Of a DNA stretch of 64,000 bases, positions 10,121-20,676 are shown one piece after another. The stretch covers positions 6,402,334 to 6,466,333 of the forward strand of contig NZ_CP037422.1 in the NCBI RefSeq assembly GCF_007748175.1, written 5' to 3'. How positions within the stretch are numbered: the stretch's first letter is position 1; every line of letters begins with the position of its first letter. Source of the DNA: Gimesia aquarii (lineage in GTDB: Bacteria > Planctomycetota > Planctomycetia > Planctomycetales > Planctomycetaceae). A model generated the notes under the pieces. The model did not search any database. It had not been told where the DNA came from and worked only from the letters and a program-made list of their open reading frames with translations. The position numbers and the translations under genes were made by a program.

Positions 10121-11218
10121 CTAAGTGTCGCGTTGATAGAATGGTAACGCAACTACTTTTACAGGATATCGTTTCCCACGAATATCAGCTTCCAGCGTCT
10201 GACCCGCTTCTGCAAATGACGGCTTAACATAAGCCATTCCAATGGGGGCTTCGAGCGTGGGAGAAAAAGACCCCGATGTGACTGTTCCTACTTGTTGATC
10301 CCCCTGAAACAGGGGAGAGCCTTCCCGGGCAGCACGTTTTCCGTCCAATATAATACCCACACGGATTTCTTTGTCGTCTCGTGCTTTTGCTGCAATTAAA
10401 GCTTCTTTGCCAATGAAATCAGCGCCCTTCAACTTCACAGCAAAGTTCAGACCAGCGGTAAACGGATCAATCTGCTCGTTCAACTCATGACCATATAAAG
10501 GCATTGCCGCTTCCAACCGCAGTGTGTCCCGGCACCCTAATCCCGTGGGAACCAAACCAACCGCCTGCCCATCAGCAATCAACCGCTCCCAGAGTGTAAC
10601 TGCATGCGTTTGATCAAGCACCACTTCGAAACCATCTTCGCCCGTGTAACCGGTTCGGCTCACCAGGGCATCCACACCCAAAACTTTGGTTTCGACTCCA
10701 AAATAATATTTGATCTCGCTTAGATTCGCGTCTGTGATTGGATAAAGCACATTCAGTGATTCCGGCCCCTGTAAGGCCAGCATAAACTTTTCAGTGGTTT
10801 GGTCTTCAACATGAACATCAAACCCCAAGCGTTGTTGCTCAATCCAATCCACAATCTTCAATCGATTCGAAGCATTGACCACCAGCATATAAAAATTGGA
10901 AAACCGGTAAACGAGCACATCATCCAGAATTCCCCCTGACTCGTTTGTCACCAGTGAATAGCGAATCTGCCCCAGCTTTAGAGATTCCACATTGTTCGTC
11001 AGCAATGTATCCAGAAAACGACAGGCATCCGGGCCTGTAAAAAAAAGCCGTCCCATATGGGCAATATCAAAGAGACCTGCTGTTTTTCGTACGGCATGAT
11101 GTTCTTCGGTAATGTTGGAATACAATAAAGGCATGTCCCAACCTGCAAAATCAACCATGCGGCCACCATGCGCAACGTGCCATGCATGACAGGCAGTAAA
11201 TAACAATGAATCAGACAA
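10121..11218 (-). CDS. gcvT: Aminomethyltransferase (glycine cleavage T protein)
   Basis: T protein of the glycine cleavage system transfers the aminomethyl carbon from lipoylated H protein to tetrahydrofolate. The 365-residue length is normal for the family. Recognisable segments are HVAHGGRMVDFAGWDMP at the N-terminus, GLFDIAHMGR, the folate-site aspartate region with RTGYTGEDGFE, and the C-terminal GTVTSGSFSPTLEAPIGMAYV barrel. The start codon is TTG at 11218; no ATG lies between it and the conserved N-terminus, and a purine-rich GAGAGAAAAGAG tract precedes it. The other gcv genes are not in the window, so this copy is unlinked from gcvH and gcvP here. Confidence 0.95.
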   Translation of the reverse strand: MSDSLLFTACHAWHVAHGGRMVDFAGWDMPLLYSNITEEHHAVRKTAGLFDIAHMGRLFFTGPDACRFLDTLLTNNVESLKLGQIRYSLVTNESGGILDDVLVYRFSNFYMLVVNASNRLKIVDWIEQQRLGFDVHVEDQTTEKFMLALQGPESLNVLYPITDANLSEIKYYFGVETKVLGVDALVSRTGYTGEDGFEVVLDQTHAVTLWERLIADGQAVGLVPTGLGCRDTLRLEAAMPLYGHELNEQIDPFTAGLNFAVKLKGADFIGKEALIAAKARDDKEIRVGIILDGKRAAREGSPLFQGDQQVGTVTSGSFSPTLEAPIGMAYVKPSFAEAGQTLEADIRGKRYPVKVVALPFYQRDT

Positions 11219-11373
11219 GGGACTTCTCTCTTTTCTCTCGGTTGAAAACAGATTTTTTGATCAAAATAGATTCAATTTTTTTGAAACGAGGCTGGTCTAT
11301 TTTGAAAGCTTATGTTCCAACACGCAATCATCAGACAGCGGGAATCCCAAAATTTCAGAACTCTTCGCGCAGT

Positions 11374-11408
11374 AAAAAAGCGAGGTCACAAACAGGGATC
11401 CTCGCTTT
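11374..11408 (-). terminator. Rho-independent terminator of the sdhCAB operon
   Basis: Read on the minus strand, a 9-bp stem (AAAGCGAGG with CCTCGCTTT) with a 14-base loop is followed by a run of T residues. It lies about 30 bases past the sdhB stop codon. Confidence 0.8.
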
Positions 11409-11434
11409 CATGAATTGAGATTGAACTGGAACCG

Positions 11435-12196
11435 TTATTCTTTGGAGCAAAGCTGAGCCCGCAGATACTCTCGGTTGAGCCGGGCAATATTCGAAACAGA
11501 AATCTCAGCAGGACAAGCGGCTTGACATTCTTCTGTATTCGTGCAGTTTCCAAAGCCCTCCAAGTCCATCTGCGCCACCATATTCTCTACCCGAGAAGCA
11601 CGCTCCGGTTTCCCCTGAGGCAGTGTTGACAAATGTGATACCTTCGCAGAAACAAACAACATCGCCGAGGCATTTTTACAGGCCGCGACACAAGCGCCAC
11701 AGCCAATACACGCGGCCGCATCCATGGCGGTTTCCTGAATTGGCGCAGGCACCAGGACTGCGTTCGCATCGGGCGCATTACCTGTATTTGCTGAGATGAA
11801 TCCCCCTTTTTCAATCACGCGATCAAAGGCACTGCGATCCACAACCAGATCACGCACGACTGGAAATGCCTTCGCACGCCATGGTTCAACCACAATCGTA
11901 TCTCCATTTTTGAAGCGACGCATATGCAATTGACAGGTTGTGGTGCCAGAATCTGGCCCATGTGCCTGACCGTTGATCATCAGGCTGCACATACCACAGA
12001 TGCCTTCACGGCAATCGTGATCAAAGGCAATCATTTCTTCGCCTTTTTCATTCAACTGCTCATTCAGGACATCCAGCATTTCCAGAAAAGACATGTGTGT
12101 GGAAATCTCTTTCAATTGGTATTCCACATAGCGTCCCGGTGCATTCGCTCCCGCCTGCCGCCATACTTTGAGCGTTAGATCCAGTGTCTCGCTCAT
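11435..12196 (-). CDS. sdhB: Succinate dehydrogenase iron-sulfur subunit
   Basis: SdhB carries electrons from the flavin subunit to quinone through three iron-sulfur clusters; it belongs to complex II at the inner face of the membrane. The 253-residue protein has the plant-type [2Fe-2S] ligands CREGICGMC plus a later Cys in TTTCQL, and the ferredoxin-like half has [11 protein letters not shown] and [12 protein letters not shown] for the [4Fe-4S] and [3Fe-4S] clusters. The form resembles the Bacteroides/Chlamydia-type enzymes with a long b558 anchor. The ATG overlaps the sdhA stop by one base (TAATG), which points to translational coupling. It is the last gene of sdhCAB and is followed by a terminator. 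Confidence 0.95.
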   Translation of the reverse strand: MSETLDLTLKVWRQAGANAPGRYVEYQLKEISTHMSFLEMLDVLNEQLNEKGEEMIAFDHDCREGICGMCSLMINGQAHGPDSGTTTCQLHMRRFKNGDTIVVEPWRAKAFPVVRDLVVDRSAFDRVIEKGGFISANTGNAPDANAVLVPAPIQETAMDAAACIGCGACVAACKNASAMLFVSAKVSHLSTLPQGKPERASRVENMVAQMDLEGFGNCTNTEECQAACPAEISVSNIARLNREYLRAQLCSKE

Positions 12197-14127
12197 TATT
12201 TATAACTCCTCGTAGCCAGAGGTACTTCAACAAATTCCAAATGCTCGCGATGTTCGACCGGGTCGTTTCCAACTCCGGTGAACTCCCAGGCTGACACATG
12301 ACAAAAATTATCGTCATCCCGTAATGCTTCGTTTTCTTTGGTCTGATGTTCCTCACGGAAATGCCCGCCACACGACTCTTCTCGAACGAGTGCATCACGC
12401 ACCATCAGCTCGCCAAATTCCAGAAAGTCAGCCAGACGGCCTGCGTGTTCCAGGTTCTGGTTAAGCTGCTCGCCCTGCCCCAGCACTTTGATACTGGACC
12501 AGAACTCATCTCTCAGATCACGAATTTTACCCATGGCAGATTCCAGTCCCTGTTTCTCACGCGACATGCCACAATAGTCCCAGAGAATGTGCCCCAATTC
12601 CCGGTGGATACTGTCTGAGGAACGCGTTCCCTGCACACCCAGAATTTTGGCATTACGATCCTGGGCATTCGCCATCGCTTCCGAGAATGCTTCGTCTTCA
12701 GTGGAAACATCAGGCAAACTCTGAGAGCCAAGAAAGTGACCAGTGGTATAAGGGGCGACAAAATATCCATCCGCCAAACCTTGCATCAGAGCTGATGCGC
12801 CTAAGCGGTTCGCGCCGTGGTCCGAGAAATTGGCTTCTCCCAGCACGAACAACCCAGGAATGGTACTTTGCAGGTGATAATCAACCCATAAGCCTCCCAT
12901 CGTATAATGGACGGCAGGATAAATTCTCATTGGCACCTGATAAGGATTTTCACCGGTAATCTTTTCATACATGTGAAACAGGTTGCCATATTTTGCTTCG
13001 ATTACATGTTTCCCGTCGCGGGCAATTGCATCACGGAAATCAAGATAGACGGCCTGTCCCGTTGTTCCGACTCCGTAACCAGAATCACAACGCTCCTTGG
13101 ATGCCCGAGACGCAACATCGCGTGGCACTAAGTTTCCAAAGGCGGGATAACGACGCTCTAGATAGTAGTCGCGCTCATTTTCGGGAATTTCAATTCCACG
13201 ACGCTTATCATCCTGTGCCTGAGGAACCCAGACACGGCCATCATTTCGCAAGCTTTCACTCATCAATGTCAGTTTGGACTGATAATCACCACTGACGGGA
13301 ATACAAGTCGGATGGATCTGCGTGTAACAGGGGTTGGCAAAATAAGCGCCTCGTTTATGACAACGCCAGGCTGCCGTCACATTGGAACCTTTGGCATTCG
13401 TGGAAAGATAGAAGGCATTTCCATACCCCCCCGTACAAAGTAAAACACAATCAGCAGAATATTTCTCGAATTCGCCAGTGATCAGATTCCGAACGATAAT
13501 CCCGCGTGCGACACCATCTATAACAACCAGATCCAGCATTTCCCGTCGCGGAAACAATTTGACACGTCCTGTCCCCACTTGTCGCATTAATGCACTATAG
13601 GCTCCCAATAACAATTGCTGCCCGGTCTGACCACGGGCATAAAAAGTACGTGAAACCTGAGCCCCACCGAATGAACGGTTCGTCAGCAATCCACCGTAAT
13701 CACGTGCAAAAGGAACTCCCTGAGCGGTACATTGATCGATAATGTTATTGCTCACCTGAGCCAGACGATGCACATTCGCCTCACGGCTGCGGAAGTCTCC
13801 TCCCTTGACGGTGTCGTAAAACAATCGCCAGACGCTGTCGCCATCATTCGGGTAGTTTTTGGCGGCGTTGATTCCCCCCTGGGCGGCAATACTATGCGCA
13901 CGCCGCGGAGAATCCTGGAAACAGAAAGACTGAACCTGATATCCCAGTTCAGCCAGGGAAGCAGCGGCCGAAGCCCCTGCCAAACCGGTTCCCACAACGA
14001 TAATTTTGTGCTTCCGTTTATTGGCCGGATTCACCAGCTTCATTTCCTGTTTACAACGGTCCCATTTCTCAGCCATAGGCCCTTCAGGAACACGAGAATT
14101 CAGAACCGTAGTAGCCGCCTCGGCCAT
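12196..14127 (-). CDS. sdhA: Succinate dehydrogenase flavoprotein subunit
   Basis: SdhA oxidises succinate to fumarate using covalently bound FAD. The 643-residue protein begins with the Rossmann motif [13 protein letters not shown]; the FAD-linking histidine is in AHSIAAQGG, and substrate-binding residues lie in the HPTCIP and RLGASAL regions. The longest frame starts with TTG at 14142, but I prefer the ATG at 14127 (MAEAATT), which has AAGG nine bases upstream. The C-terminal helical domain is complete. It lies between sdhC (56-base gap after sdhC to the longest frame) and sdhB (one-base overlap). It is not the short E. coli form but the longer type found with a single five-helix anchor. 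Confidence 0.95.
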   Translation of the reverse strand: MAEAATTVLNSRVPEGPMAEKWDRCKQEMKLVNPANKRKHKIIVVGTGLAGASAAASLAELGYQVQSFCFQDSPRRAHSIAAQGGINAAKNYPNDGDSVWRLFYDTVKGGDFRSREANVHRLAQVSNNIIDQCTAQGVPFARDYGGLLTNRSFGGAQVSRTFYARGQTGQQLLLGAYSALMRQVGTGRVKLFPRREMLDLVVIDGVARGIIVRNLITGEFEKYSADCVLLCTGGYGNAFYLSTNAKGSNVTAAWRCHKRGAYFANPCYTQIHPTCIPVSGDYQSKLTLMSESLRNDGRVWVPQAQDDKRRGIEIPENERDYYLERRYPAFGNLVPRDVASRASKERCDSGYGVGTTGQAVYLDFRDAIARDGKHVIEAKYGNLFHMYEKITGENPYQVPMRIYPAVHYTMGGLWVDYHLQSTIPGLFVLGEANFSDHGANRLGASALMQGLADGYFVAPYTTGHFLGSQSLPDVSTEDEAFSEAMANAQDRNAKILGVQGTRSSDSIHRELGHILWDYCGMSREKQGLESAMGKIRDLRDEFWSSIKVLGQGEQLNQNLEHAGRLADFLEFGELMVRDALVREESCGGHFREEHQTKENEALRDDDNFCHVSAWEFTGVGNDPVEHREHLEFVEVPLATRSYK

Positions 14128-14198
14128 GATGTTAACCTTCAAAACGGAAACAGTTTAACAATTGCGTTTTCTGCAACAATGAATGAAACCAGAAACAA

Positions 14199-14942
14199 TT
14201 AACGAATGAAATATCCCCAGATCGGTAGACTTACAAAACCAGCGGCAATGACAAACGCGAATATGATCGCCAGCTTTTTAATCCAGGGCATGTATTTGGG
14301 ATGATTCAGCCCCAGTGACTGAAAGGCACTCCAGAATCCATGTGATAAATGAAAACCAAGCACGATGGTTCCCACAATATAAAACGGAGCGCTCAGACTA
14401 CTACCGAGCACTTGAACAATAATGTCATAAGGTTTTGCATCCGTATAATCGACAGTCGGATTCGCTTGCAATTTCATATCGATCATATGGATGACTAAAA
14501 ATCCGAGAATGATCGAACCGGAAATAAACATCCAGGAACTGGTTTCCCCCATCGGAGTCCTGCTGAAGAGGGAAGGCTTTTCCTGAATCTTTGTTTGAGT
14601 CTCCCGATAACTGATATGCCGCGCCCGTTGATTGTCGCGGGTTAACTTAAAAGCCAAGGCAATGTGAACGAATAACAACAGAAATAAGCCCACTTCTGCC
14701 ACTGGCAGCAGCATCATACTATGCAGTTCATGTGCATAATTGTTGTAGGCCTTTGCTCCAACATAGACCAGTAAATTTCCCGCTAAATGCACGACCAGAA
14801 AGCCGCACAGCAAGAGTCCGGTGATGCCCATCACGAACTTTTGGCCAATGGAGGAGGAAAGAAGAGTCATGATCCACTTGGTGGCCGATCTCCCACTTCC
14901 CGGAGAAGAGGACTGCTGTTGTTCTGCCAATTTCGTCACCAT
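14199..14942 (-). CDS. sdhC: Succinate dehydrogenase cytochrome b558 subunit
   Basis: This is the membrane anchor of complex II, of the b558 family, 247 residues. It has five predicted membrane helices after a roughly 30-residue cytoplasmic N-terminus. Candidate heme and quinone-site histidines are in FLVVHLAGN, ELHSMMLLP, LFVHIALA, LVIHMIDM and FHLSHGFW. This family uses one polypeptide and two hemes in place of separate SdhC and SdhD proteins, which explains the absence of sdhD. It is the first gene of the operon, with a possible promoter about 150 bases upstream. Confidence 0.92.
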   Translation of the reverse strand: MVTKLAEQQQSSSPGSGRSATKWIMTLLSSSIGQKFVMGITGLLLCGFLVVHLAGNLLVYVGAKAYNNYAHELHSMMLLPVAEVGLFLLLFVHIALAFKLTRDNQRARHISYRETQTKIQEKPSLFSRTPMGETSSWMFISGSIILGFLVIHMIDMKLQANPTVDYTDAKPYDIIVQVLGSSLSAPFYIVGTIVLGFHLSHGFWSAFQSLGLNHPKYMPWIKKLAIIFAFVIAAGFVSLPIWGYFIR

Positions 14943-15271
14943 AATTCAGCTTTCACCCGGTTACCCTAAGGCGATCCCGCAAATAATGTTGTGAAATAAA
15001 ATTTTGTTAAAGCGGCGGCTTCTTCAGCCCCACATTTGAACTTCTTTGCTTCTTTAAAGACAGGTGTTTCAATTCGTAATACAACTTAAGTTATTATATT
15101 TCTTTACCTTTGAACATCAATCTTCACCCGATTATAAACTACATCCCTTTTTGAAATTTCAAGGACTTCATCCAGATTGATCACAAAAAAGTCTCTTCAC
15201 ATAAATATTATACGCTGCTACTTATCATCGGACAGTCAGCAAATGATCTCCGCTCTCATTGTTCTTTACTG
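14943..15271. other. Gap between rnr and sdhC
   Basis: This gap between two minus-strand genes carries the sdh promoter candidate and a leader of roughly 145 bases. I see no small gene and no clear terminator for rnr in it. Confidence 0.4.
15093..15120 (-). promoter_or_regulatory. Sigma-70-type promoter for sdhCAB
   Basis: On the minus strand there is TTGATG, a 16-base spacer, then a perfect TATAAT. The -35 agrees at four of six positions. The leader to the sdhC ATG would be about 145 bases. Confidence 0.5.
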
Positions 15272-17554
15272 CTATTTTCTTTTTTTCTTTTTGCCTCGTT
15301 GTGATTTCAGCTTGCGGCTGTTCTTCTTTGTATTCGGTTTTGCTTTTGAAAAGGACTTGGACGACTTCCCTCCTCGTTGTGAAGCACCATTCTTTGCGGG
15401 TTTCCCCGCTTTTTTCGAGTTCGGCAGACGAAAGTCCAGTTCGCGACGATCCAGATCAATCTTTTCGACTTCGACCGTCAACATATCACCGATTCGATAT
15501 TCCTGTCCTGTCCGTTCACCGACAATACTGAATTTGGCAGAGTCGACGTTAAAGTAGTCATGTTTACCCAACCGGCTGATATGCAATAGCCCCTCAACTG
15601 GTACATCCGTCCCTCTGCAAAACAGACCAAAAGTTTCGACGCCTGTGATCATCGTATTGAGAGTTTTAATTTCATTATCGATCATCCAAGTGAGTAGTTT
15701 TACTTTCGTCAGCTCTCGTTCTGCTGCTTCTGCCCGTCGTTCCCGCAAGGAAAGTTCCTGACCTAATTGCCTTAAGCCTTGCGGACTTTGCCCTTTGCCC
15801 TTCTCGGGTCGTTCTATAATTTCATCGATCATCCGATGAATGGTTAAGTCGGGATAGCGACGAATGGGACTGGTAAAATGACAATAATGATCTACAGCCA
15901 ATGCATAGTGGCCTAACTCTTCGTCCGTGTACTCAGCCTGCTTTAAGCTACGTAACAAAGCATAATTAATGGCCTGCTCAACAGGTGTGCCATGCACCTG
16001 CTCAACAATCTTCTGAAGATCCTTACGGCTTTGCGCCTTCTTCAAAGTGTAACCCAGGGCATTCACGAAGTCTGCAAATGCCAATTGACGAGGCAACTCA
16101 GGAGAGGGGTGCACGCGTCTCAGAAAACGAAGCTCGCGGTCATTGAAGGCCTCCGCCACCGCAATATTTGCTGCCAGCATAAACTCTTCGATGATCTGGT
16201 GGCTTTCATCATGTTCACGCTCCACCACACCACTCACTCGGTGTTTGGCATCAAATGTAAGCCTGACCTCCGAAAGATGTAACTCCAACGCCCCCGCTGA
16301 AAATCGACGTCCACGCAAGATCATCGCCAAATGATGCATATTTTTCAGCAAACTACGAACGGGAGTGGAAACGTTACCACCTTCCTGATCACGCCCTTGC
16401 ACGATTGGCATGACCTGTTCATAGGCAAAACGCTGGGTGACTTTAATGACCGAATTTGCAAATTCCGTATGGATGGGAATTCCCTCTGCCGTGAATTCGA
16501 TCAACGCCGATTTGGTAAACCGTACCTGCCCCTCCTGCAAACTCGCTAATCCATTCGAGATGACTTCTGGCAACATCGGAATGACTCGTCCAGGCAAATA
16601 GACACTGGTACCACGATTTTTCGCTTCACGGTCCAGCGTAGAACCTTCTTTGACAAAATGAGCCACATCTGCAATATGAACGCCTAACAGCCAATGACCT
16701 CGTTCGTCTCGGCTTAAAGAAATCGCGTCGTCAAAGTCGCGCGCGTCTGCGGGATCGATTGTGACAATAGTCTCTTTTGTCAGATCTCGTCGATCACCCC
16801 ATTTTTTTTCATCAAACAGACTGGCTTGTTCGCGGGCCGCTTCGAGTACTTCCTCTGGAAAATCCATCGGAATCCCAAATTCATAAATAATCGAAAGAAG
16901 ATCAACGCCCGGTTTACCATGGGGACCAAGTACTTTCGAAATCACACCCTGGCCAAGATAATTCCTGGAAGGGAACCGCAGGATATCGATTACCACTTTA
17001 TCATCTGAGTGTACTCCTTTAGCCCCTGGATCACCCACATGAATCGGAGAATTAAAGATTTTGCCATCAACGTGGACATAGCCTTCTCCCTGAGCTTCAA
17101 AATACGTTCCTACAAAGGTGGTCGAAGCCCGCTCGATGATCTCCACGACTCGACCACAAATCTGGCCACCACTTCGCCTGCGGTTCACCACCGTGGCGTA
17201 GACTTCATCTCCCGTTTGAGCATCACCCAAATCACGTTCGGAAATATAAAGGTCTCCCGCGTGACGTTGATCGTGCGCAATATCATCGGGCTTATGATGA
17301 GGAATCAGGTATCCCGCACCAGAATTGGTTTTCTTGATCGTGCCCGCGATCCACCCTTCTTTCTTAACAGGACGGATTAAACCGGAATCAGAAACCAGAA
17401 TATCTTTTCTGGCACGCAGACTCTCCATGGCCTGCTCAAATTCCGAAGCCGTTGATTTGGAGCCTCCCACTTTTTTGAGCAACGATTTTTCACGCACAGG
17501 TGTGTAGCCGGGCCTGGTAACGTAATCGAGAATTTTCTTCTCAAAATCGGGCAT
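15272..17554 (-). CDS. rnr: Ribonuclease R (3'-5' exoribonuclease)
   Basis: RNase R is a processive, hydrolytic 3'-5' exoribonuclease able to digest structured RNA. The 760-residue protein has an N-terminal winged-helix-like region, two cold-shock domains, the RNB catalytic domain with the metal-binding aspartates in DPADARDFDDAISL (about residue 270), and a C-terminal S1 domain (about residues 640-720). It ends in a strongly basic Lys/Arg/Ser tail of about 45 residues, as in other RNase R proteins. The longest frame starts with GTG one codon earlier; I use the ATG at 17554. Only a few bases separate it from the upstream exonuclease gene, so the two are co-transcribed. Confidence 0.94.
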   Translation of the reverse strand: MPDFEKKILDYVTRPGYTPVREKSLLKKVGGSKSTASEFEQAMESLRARKDILVSDSGLIRPVKKEGWIAGTIKKTNSGAGYLIPHHKPDDIAHDQRHAGDLYISERDLGDAQTGDEVYATVVNRRRSGGQICGRVVEIIERASTTFVGTYFEAQGEGYVHVDGKIFNSPIHVGDPGAKGVHSDDKVVIDILRFPSRNYLGQGVISKVLGPHGKPGVDLLSIIYEFGIPMDFPEEVLEAAREQASLFDEKKWGDRRDLTKETIVTIDPADARDFDDAISLSRDERGHWLLGVHIADVAHFVKEGSTLDREAKNRGTSVYLPGRVIPMLPEVISNGLASLQEGQVRFTKSALIEFTAEGIPIHTEFANSVIKVTQRFAYEQVMPIVQGRDQEGGNVSTPVRSLLKNMHHLAMILRGRRFSAGALELHLSEVRLTFDAKHRVSGVVEREHDESHQIIEEFMLAANIAVAEAFNDRELRFLRRVHPSPELPRQLAFADFVNALGYTLKKAQSRKDLQKIVEQVHGTPVEQAINYALLRSLKQAEYTDEELGHYALAVDHYCHFTSPIRRYPDLTIHRMIDEIIERPEKGKGQSPQGLRQLGQELSLRERRAEAAERELTKVKLLTWMIDNEIKTLNTMITGVETFGLFCRGTDVPVEGLLHISRLGKHDYFNVDSAKFSIVGERTGQEYRIGDMLTVEVEKIDLDRRELDFRLPNSKKAGKPAKNGASQRGGKSSKSFSKAKPNTKKNSRKLKSQRGKKKKRK

Positions 17555-17558
17555 CACC

Positions 17559-18530
17559 TTAATCCTCGGTCATTCCCTTAAATAATTTTCGCTGCAAGCG
17601 GGGCGAATAAGGGGTCCAGCTTGATGTCGAATTCAGATCATCATCAATAAATCGTGCGAACTCATTTACCTTGGCGTCTAAATTATCAAGATGGTGTAAT
17701 GCCACTGCTTCGGGGGTCATCGGCAAGCGAGCACTGCCAAACTCATAAGTACCATGATGACTGACGATCATATGTTTCAGTCGAAGTTCTGCTTCTCGCG
17801 GAAACGATTCTCCCGTCATTTCCTGATAGGCATTCACCTTTTCCGTCAACATCTCCACGCCAATGATCAAATGACCTAATAGCTGTCCTTCATCGGTATA
17901 CACGAATTCGTTTTCGTAACCGAGTTCACGTACTTTTCCGATATCATGTAAGAAAATCCCCGCTAACAAGAGGCTCATATCGACTTTGGGATACAAGTCA
18001 GCCAGACGTTGAGCGGTTTCCATCAGATTAACGACGTGCTCAATCAAGCCACCATGATAAGCATGGTGAGTTTTGACCCCGGCAGGTGCTTTGCAAAATT
18101 CTTCCATAAGCGTTTCATCAACGAGAAAACACTCCATTAAAGTCCGAATCTCATTATTTTCGATGCCCAGTAAGATCTCACGCAGTTGAGCCAACAGCTT
18201 TTGCACATCCTGTGAGGCTTGAGGTTGAAATTCAGCCGGATCCAGGTTTTCTGCAGGAACAGGTTCGATATAGGTTAAGATCACCTGTAACGCGCCTTGA
18301 AAAAGATGCACTTTTCCTTTCACTTGCACGTAGTTGCCTGCCTGAAAATGCTGCATCCGTTCTTCAAGCACATTCCACATGCGGGCATTCACAACTCCTG
18401 TACAATCTCTTAAATCTGCTGACAAAAAAAGGCTGGCATTGCGATTTGCACGTAACTGCTTATCAACTAACAGGTAAACTTCATTTACCGTATCACCATC
18501 CTTCAATTGATTGATATATTGACGAGACAT
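17559..18530 (-). CDS. YhaM-like OB-fold/HD 3'-5' exoribonuclease
   Basis: The protein pairs an N-terminal OB-fold nucleic-acid-binding domain (about residues 10-110) with a metal-dependent HD hydrolase domain. The HD domain shows HHAYHGGLIEH, then FLHDIGKV (the HD pair) and a later histidine pair in VSHHGTYEFG. This layout is that of B. subtilis YhaM, an Mn-dependent 3'-5' exoribonuclease. The length (323 residues) is close to YhaM. The longest frame begins with TTG at 18557, but the ATG at 18530 fits the family N-terminus better. The stop codon is a few bases before rnr, so two 3'-5' exoribonucleases share one transcript. Confidence 0.85.
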   Translation of the reverse strand: MSRQYINQLKDGDTVNEVYLLVDKQLRANRNASLFLSADLRDCTGVVNARMWNVLEERMQHFQAGNYVQVKGKVHLFQGALQVILTYIEPVPAENLDPAEFQPQASQDVQKLLAQLREILLGIENNEIRTLMECFLVDETLMEEFCKAPAGVKTHHAYHGGLIEHVVNLMETAQRLADLYPKVDMSLLLAGIFLHDIGKVRELGYENEFVYTDEGQLLGHLIIGVEMLTEKVNAYQEMTGESFPREAELRLKHMIVSHHGTYEFGSARLPMTPEAVALHHLDNLDAKVNEFARFIDDDLNSTSSWTPYSPRLQRKLFKGMTED

Positions 18531-18799
18531 CTCGAATCGGCTTTCAGTATCACACAAAAAAACGCTGTTATCGATCTTAAGTTTCTCTAAGAATCACAAT
18601 AGAAAGATCTTAAGCCGTTCGATTCTGCTCAACAAGTCCGGCACCTGTCCGTTCTGAAAGTCTGTCCTATTTGCTTTTCGCGGCTTTGCTGTAAATCCGA
18701 AGAACGGGCTCAGCTGATTCGACTGAAATCAAACAAGGCACTTATGAGCATAGACTTAGGTCAATTTGAATATTTTCCTTCGCACTGAAGCCGAACCTT
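18531..18799. other. Divergent intergenic region, yhaM-like gene and proS
   Basis: This is the gap between two divergent transcription units. Apart from the proS promoter and leader hairpin listed separately I see no gene. A promoter for the minus-strand exonuclease pair must lie here, but I could not pick one with confidence. Confidence 0.4.
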
Positions 18800-18826
18800 T
18801 TGAATACGATTCTGTTCTGCTAGAAT
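18800..18826 (+). promoter_or_regulatory. Extended -10 promoter for proS
   Basis: TTGAAT at 18800-18805 and TAGAAT at 18821-18826, with a 15-base spacer and a TGC extension just before the -10. The extended -10 may compensate for the short spacer. Confidence 0.5.
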
Positions 18827-18831
18827 ACGCG

Positions 18832-18849
18832 GCCATCCACAAGGATGGC
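18832..18849 (+). promoter_or_regulatory. Hairpin at the 5' end of the proS leader
   Basis: A perfect 7-bp stem (GCCATCC with GGATGGC) closes a 4-base ACAA loop. It begins close to the predicted transcription start and is not followed by T residues, so it may protect the mRNA 5' end instead of terminating transcription. Confidence 0.4.
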
Positions 18850-18919
18850 GTCCTCACAATTAACTTAAACAAATAATATTCACGTAAACACATTCAAATC
18901 AAACACTTAAGGAAATAAC

Positions 18920-20674
18920 GTGCGCTGGACGAATACCCTGATCCCCACCATCAAAGAAGTTCCCGCCGATGCAGAAATCCCCAGTCATCAATTAATGTTG
19001 CGGGCGGGGCTGATTCGTCAATTGATGGCGGGCGCGTACTCCTATCTCCCGCTCGGCTGGAAAGCCGTGCAAAAAGCGGCTCAGATTGTTCGTGAAGAAA
19101 TGGACGCAGCCGGCGCTGCAGAACTGCATATGCCCGCGCTGCAACCACTGGGGTTGTTCGAACGCACCCAGCGCAAAGATGCCTTTGGTTCTGTGTTGAT
19201 TCAGTTTGACGTTCCACGAGGGAATCGACTCATTCCCATGGCATTGGGTCCCACCCATGAAGAAGTCGTCACCGAATTGATGAGTCATTGCATCAGCAGT
19301 TATAAACAGCTGCCTTTGACCGTGTATCAAATTCAGACGAAATTCCGCAATGAAGAGCGGCCTCGCTTCGGTGTTTTGCGCACGAGCGAATTTTTGATGA
19401 AAGATGCCTACAGTTTCAGTTCCTCGGTTGAGCAACTCGATGAAATCTACGACCGCATGTATCGCGCTTACTGTCGGATCTTTGCCCGTTGTGGATTAAA
19501 ATATCTGCCCGTTGAAGCAGAAAGTGGCCCCATTGGTGGTGATGCCTCGCATGAATTCATGATTCCCGCGGATAACGGTGAAGACTCGATCGTGTACTGT
19601 GAAGCTTCAGGATATGCGGCTAATCTGGAACGGGCGGATACGGGTCGCACCACTCCTGATATCAAAGTCTCTCAAAATGCGGCACCACTGGAAAAGAAAG
19701 CCACACCGGAAGCCACCAGTATTGAACAGGTCAGCAAATTTTTGGGATGCGAGCCAGCGCAAATGATCAAAACGCTGATTTATCTTGCAGATGACGAACC
19801 GGTTGCCGTCCTGATTCGCGGAGATCATGAAGCCAACGAAGGTAAAATTCGACGTGCTTTGGAAGCCGAAGCAGTCGAACTGGCCGACGATGCAACCGTT
19901 CAAAAGGTCACAAACGCTCCTACAGGATTCGCCGGGCCTGTGGGCATTCAGTGTAAAATCATCGCGGATCACGACATCCCTGTGATTGAAAACGCCGTTA
20001 CGGGCGCCAACGAAAAAGACGCGCATTTATTGAATGTCAATGTCGGTCGAGACTATGAACTGGAAACCACGTATGACCTGCGGAATGCGGAAGCAGGCGA
20101 CCCCTGCCCCAAAAGTGGTGAGCCGCTCAGTATCGTGCATGGCATCGAAGTTGGTCATGTCTTTAAGTTGGGCACCAAATACACGGAAGCGCTCGATGCA
20201 GAGTTTCTGGATGAAAAAGAAAAACGACATCCGATTATCATGGGCTGTTATGGTATCGGCGTGAACCGCATTGTCGCTGGTCTGGCAGAAACACGACATG
20301 ACGAGAACGGCCTCATCTGGCCGCTCTCCATTGCCCCTTATGAAGTGCTCGTCATTCCACTGAATACCAAAGACGACGAAGTCATGCAGACCGCGGAACG
20401 TTATTACGAGGAACTCAAGGCCGCAGGTGTGGATGTGCTGTTTGATGATCGAAATGCGCGGGCGGGAGTCAAATTCAAGGATGCCGACCTGATTGGAATT
20501 CCCTATCGGGTGGTCATTGGCGGTAAGGGCCTCAAGAATGGTGAGATTGAAACGAAATGGCGCACTGCGGAAAACGCAGAAATGATCGCCCTGGATGCCG
20601 GCATTACGCCCATCCTCGAAGCCATTGAAACTCGCAAAGCCGAGGAATATGAAGCCGCCAATGTTCCGGCTTGA
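18920..20674 (+). CDS. proS: Prolyl-tRNA synthetase (bacterial type)
   Basis: This class II aminoacyl-tRNA synthetase charges tRNA-Pro. The 584 residues hold motif 1 near the N-terminus, motif 2 with [12 protein letters not shown], the YbaK-like editing insertion (about residues 230-395), motif 3 as [11 protein letters not shown] and a C-terminal anticodon-binding domain. It is the bacterial form with the insertion, so it should hydrolyse mischarged Ala-tRNA-Pro. The start is GTG at 18920, supported by AAGGA about six bases upstream and by the family's RWTNTLIPT beginning. A 250-base repeat starts two bases after its stop codon, so the accessory island lies immediately 3' of this housekeeping gene. 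Confidence 0.97.
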   Translation: MRWTNTLIPTIKEVPADAEIPSHQLMLRAGLIRQLMAGAYSYLPLGWKAVQKAAQIVREEMDAAGAAELHMPALQPLGLFERTQRKDAFGSVLIQFDVPRGNRLIPMALGPTHEEVVTELMSHCISSYKQLPLTVYQIQTKFRNEERPRFGVLRTSEFLMKDAYSFSSSVEQLDEIYDRMYRAYCRIFARCGLKYLPVEAESGPIGGDASHEFMIPADNGEDSIVYCEASGYAANLERADTGRTTPDIKVSQNAAPLEKKATPEATSIEQVSKFLGCEPAQMIKTLIYLADDEPVAVLIRGDHEANEGKIRRALEAEAVELADDATVQKVTNAPTGFAGPVGIQCKIIADHDIPVIENAVTGANEKDAHLLNVNVGRDYELETTYDLRNAEAGDPCPKSGEPLSIVHGIEVGHVFKLGTKYTEALDAEFLDEKEKRHPIIMGCYGIGVNRIVAGLAETRHDENGLIWPLSIAPYEVLVIPLNTKDDEVMQTAERYYEELKAAGVDVLFDDRNARAGVKFKDADLIGIPYRVVIGGKGLKNGEIETKWRTAENAEMIALDAGITPILEAIETRKAEEYEAANVPA

Positions 20675-20676
20675 GG

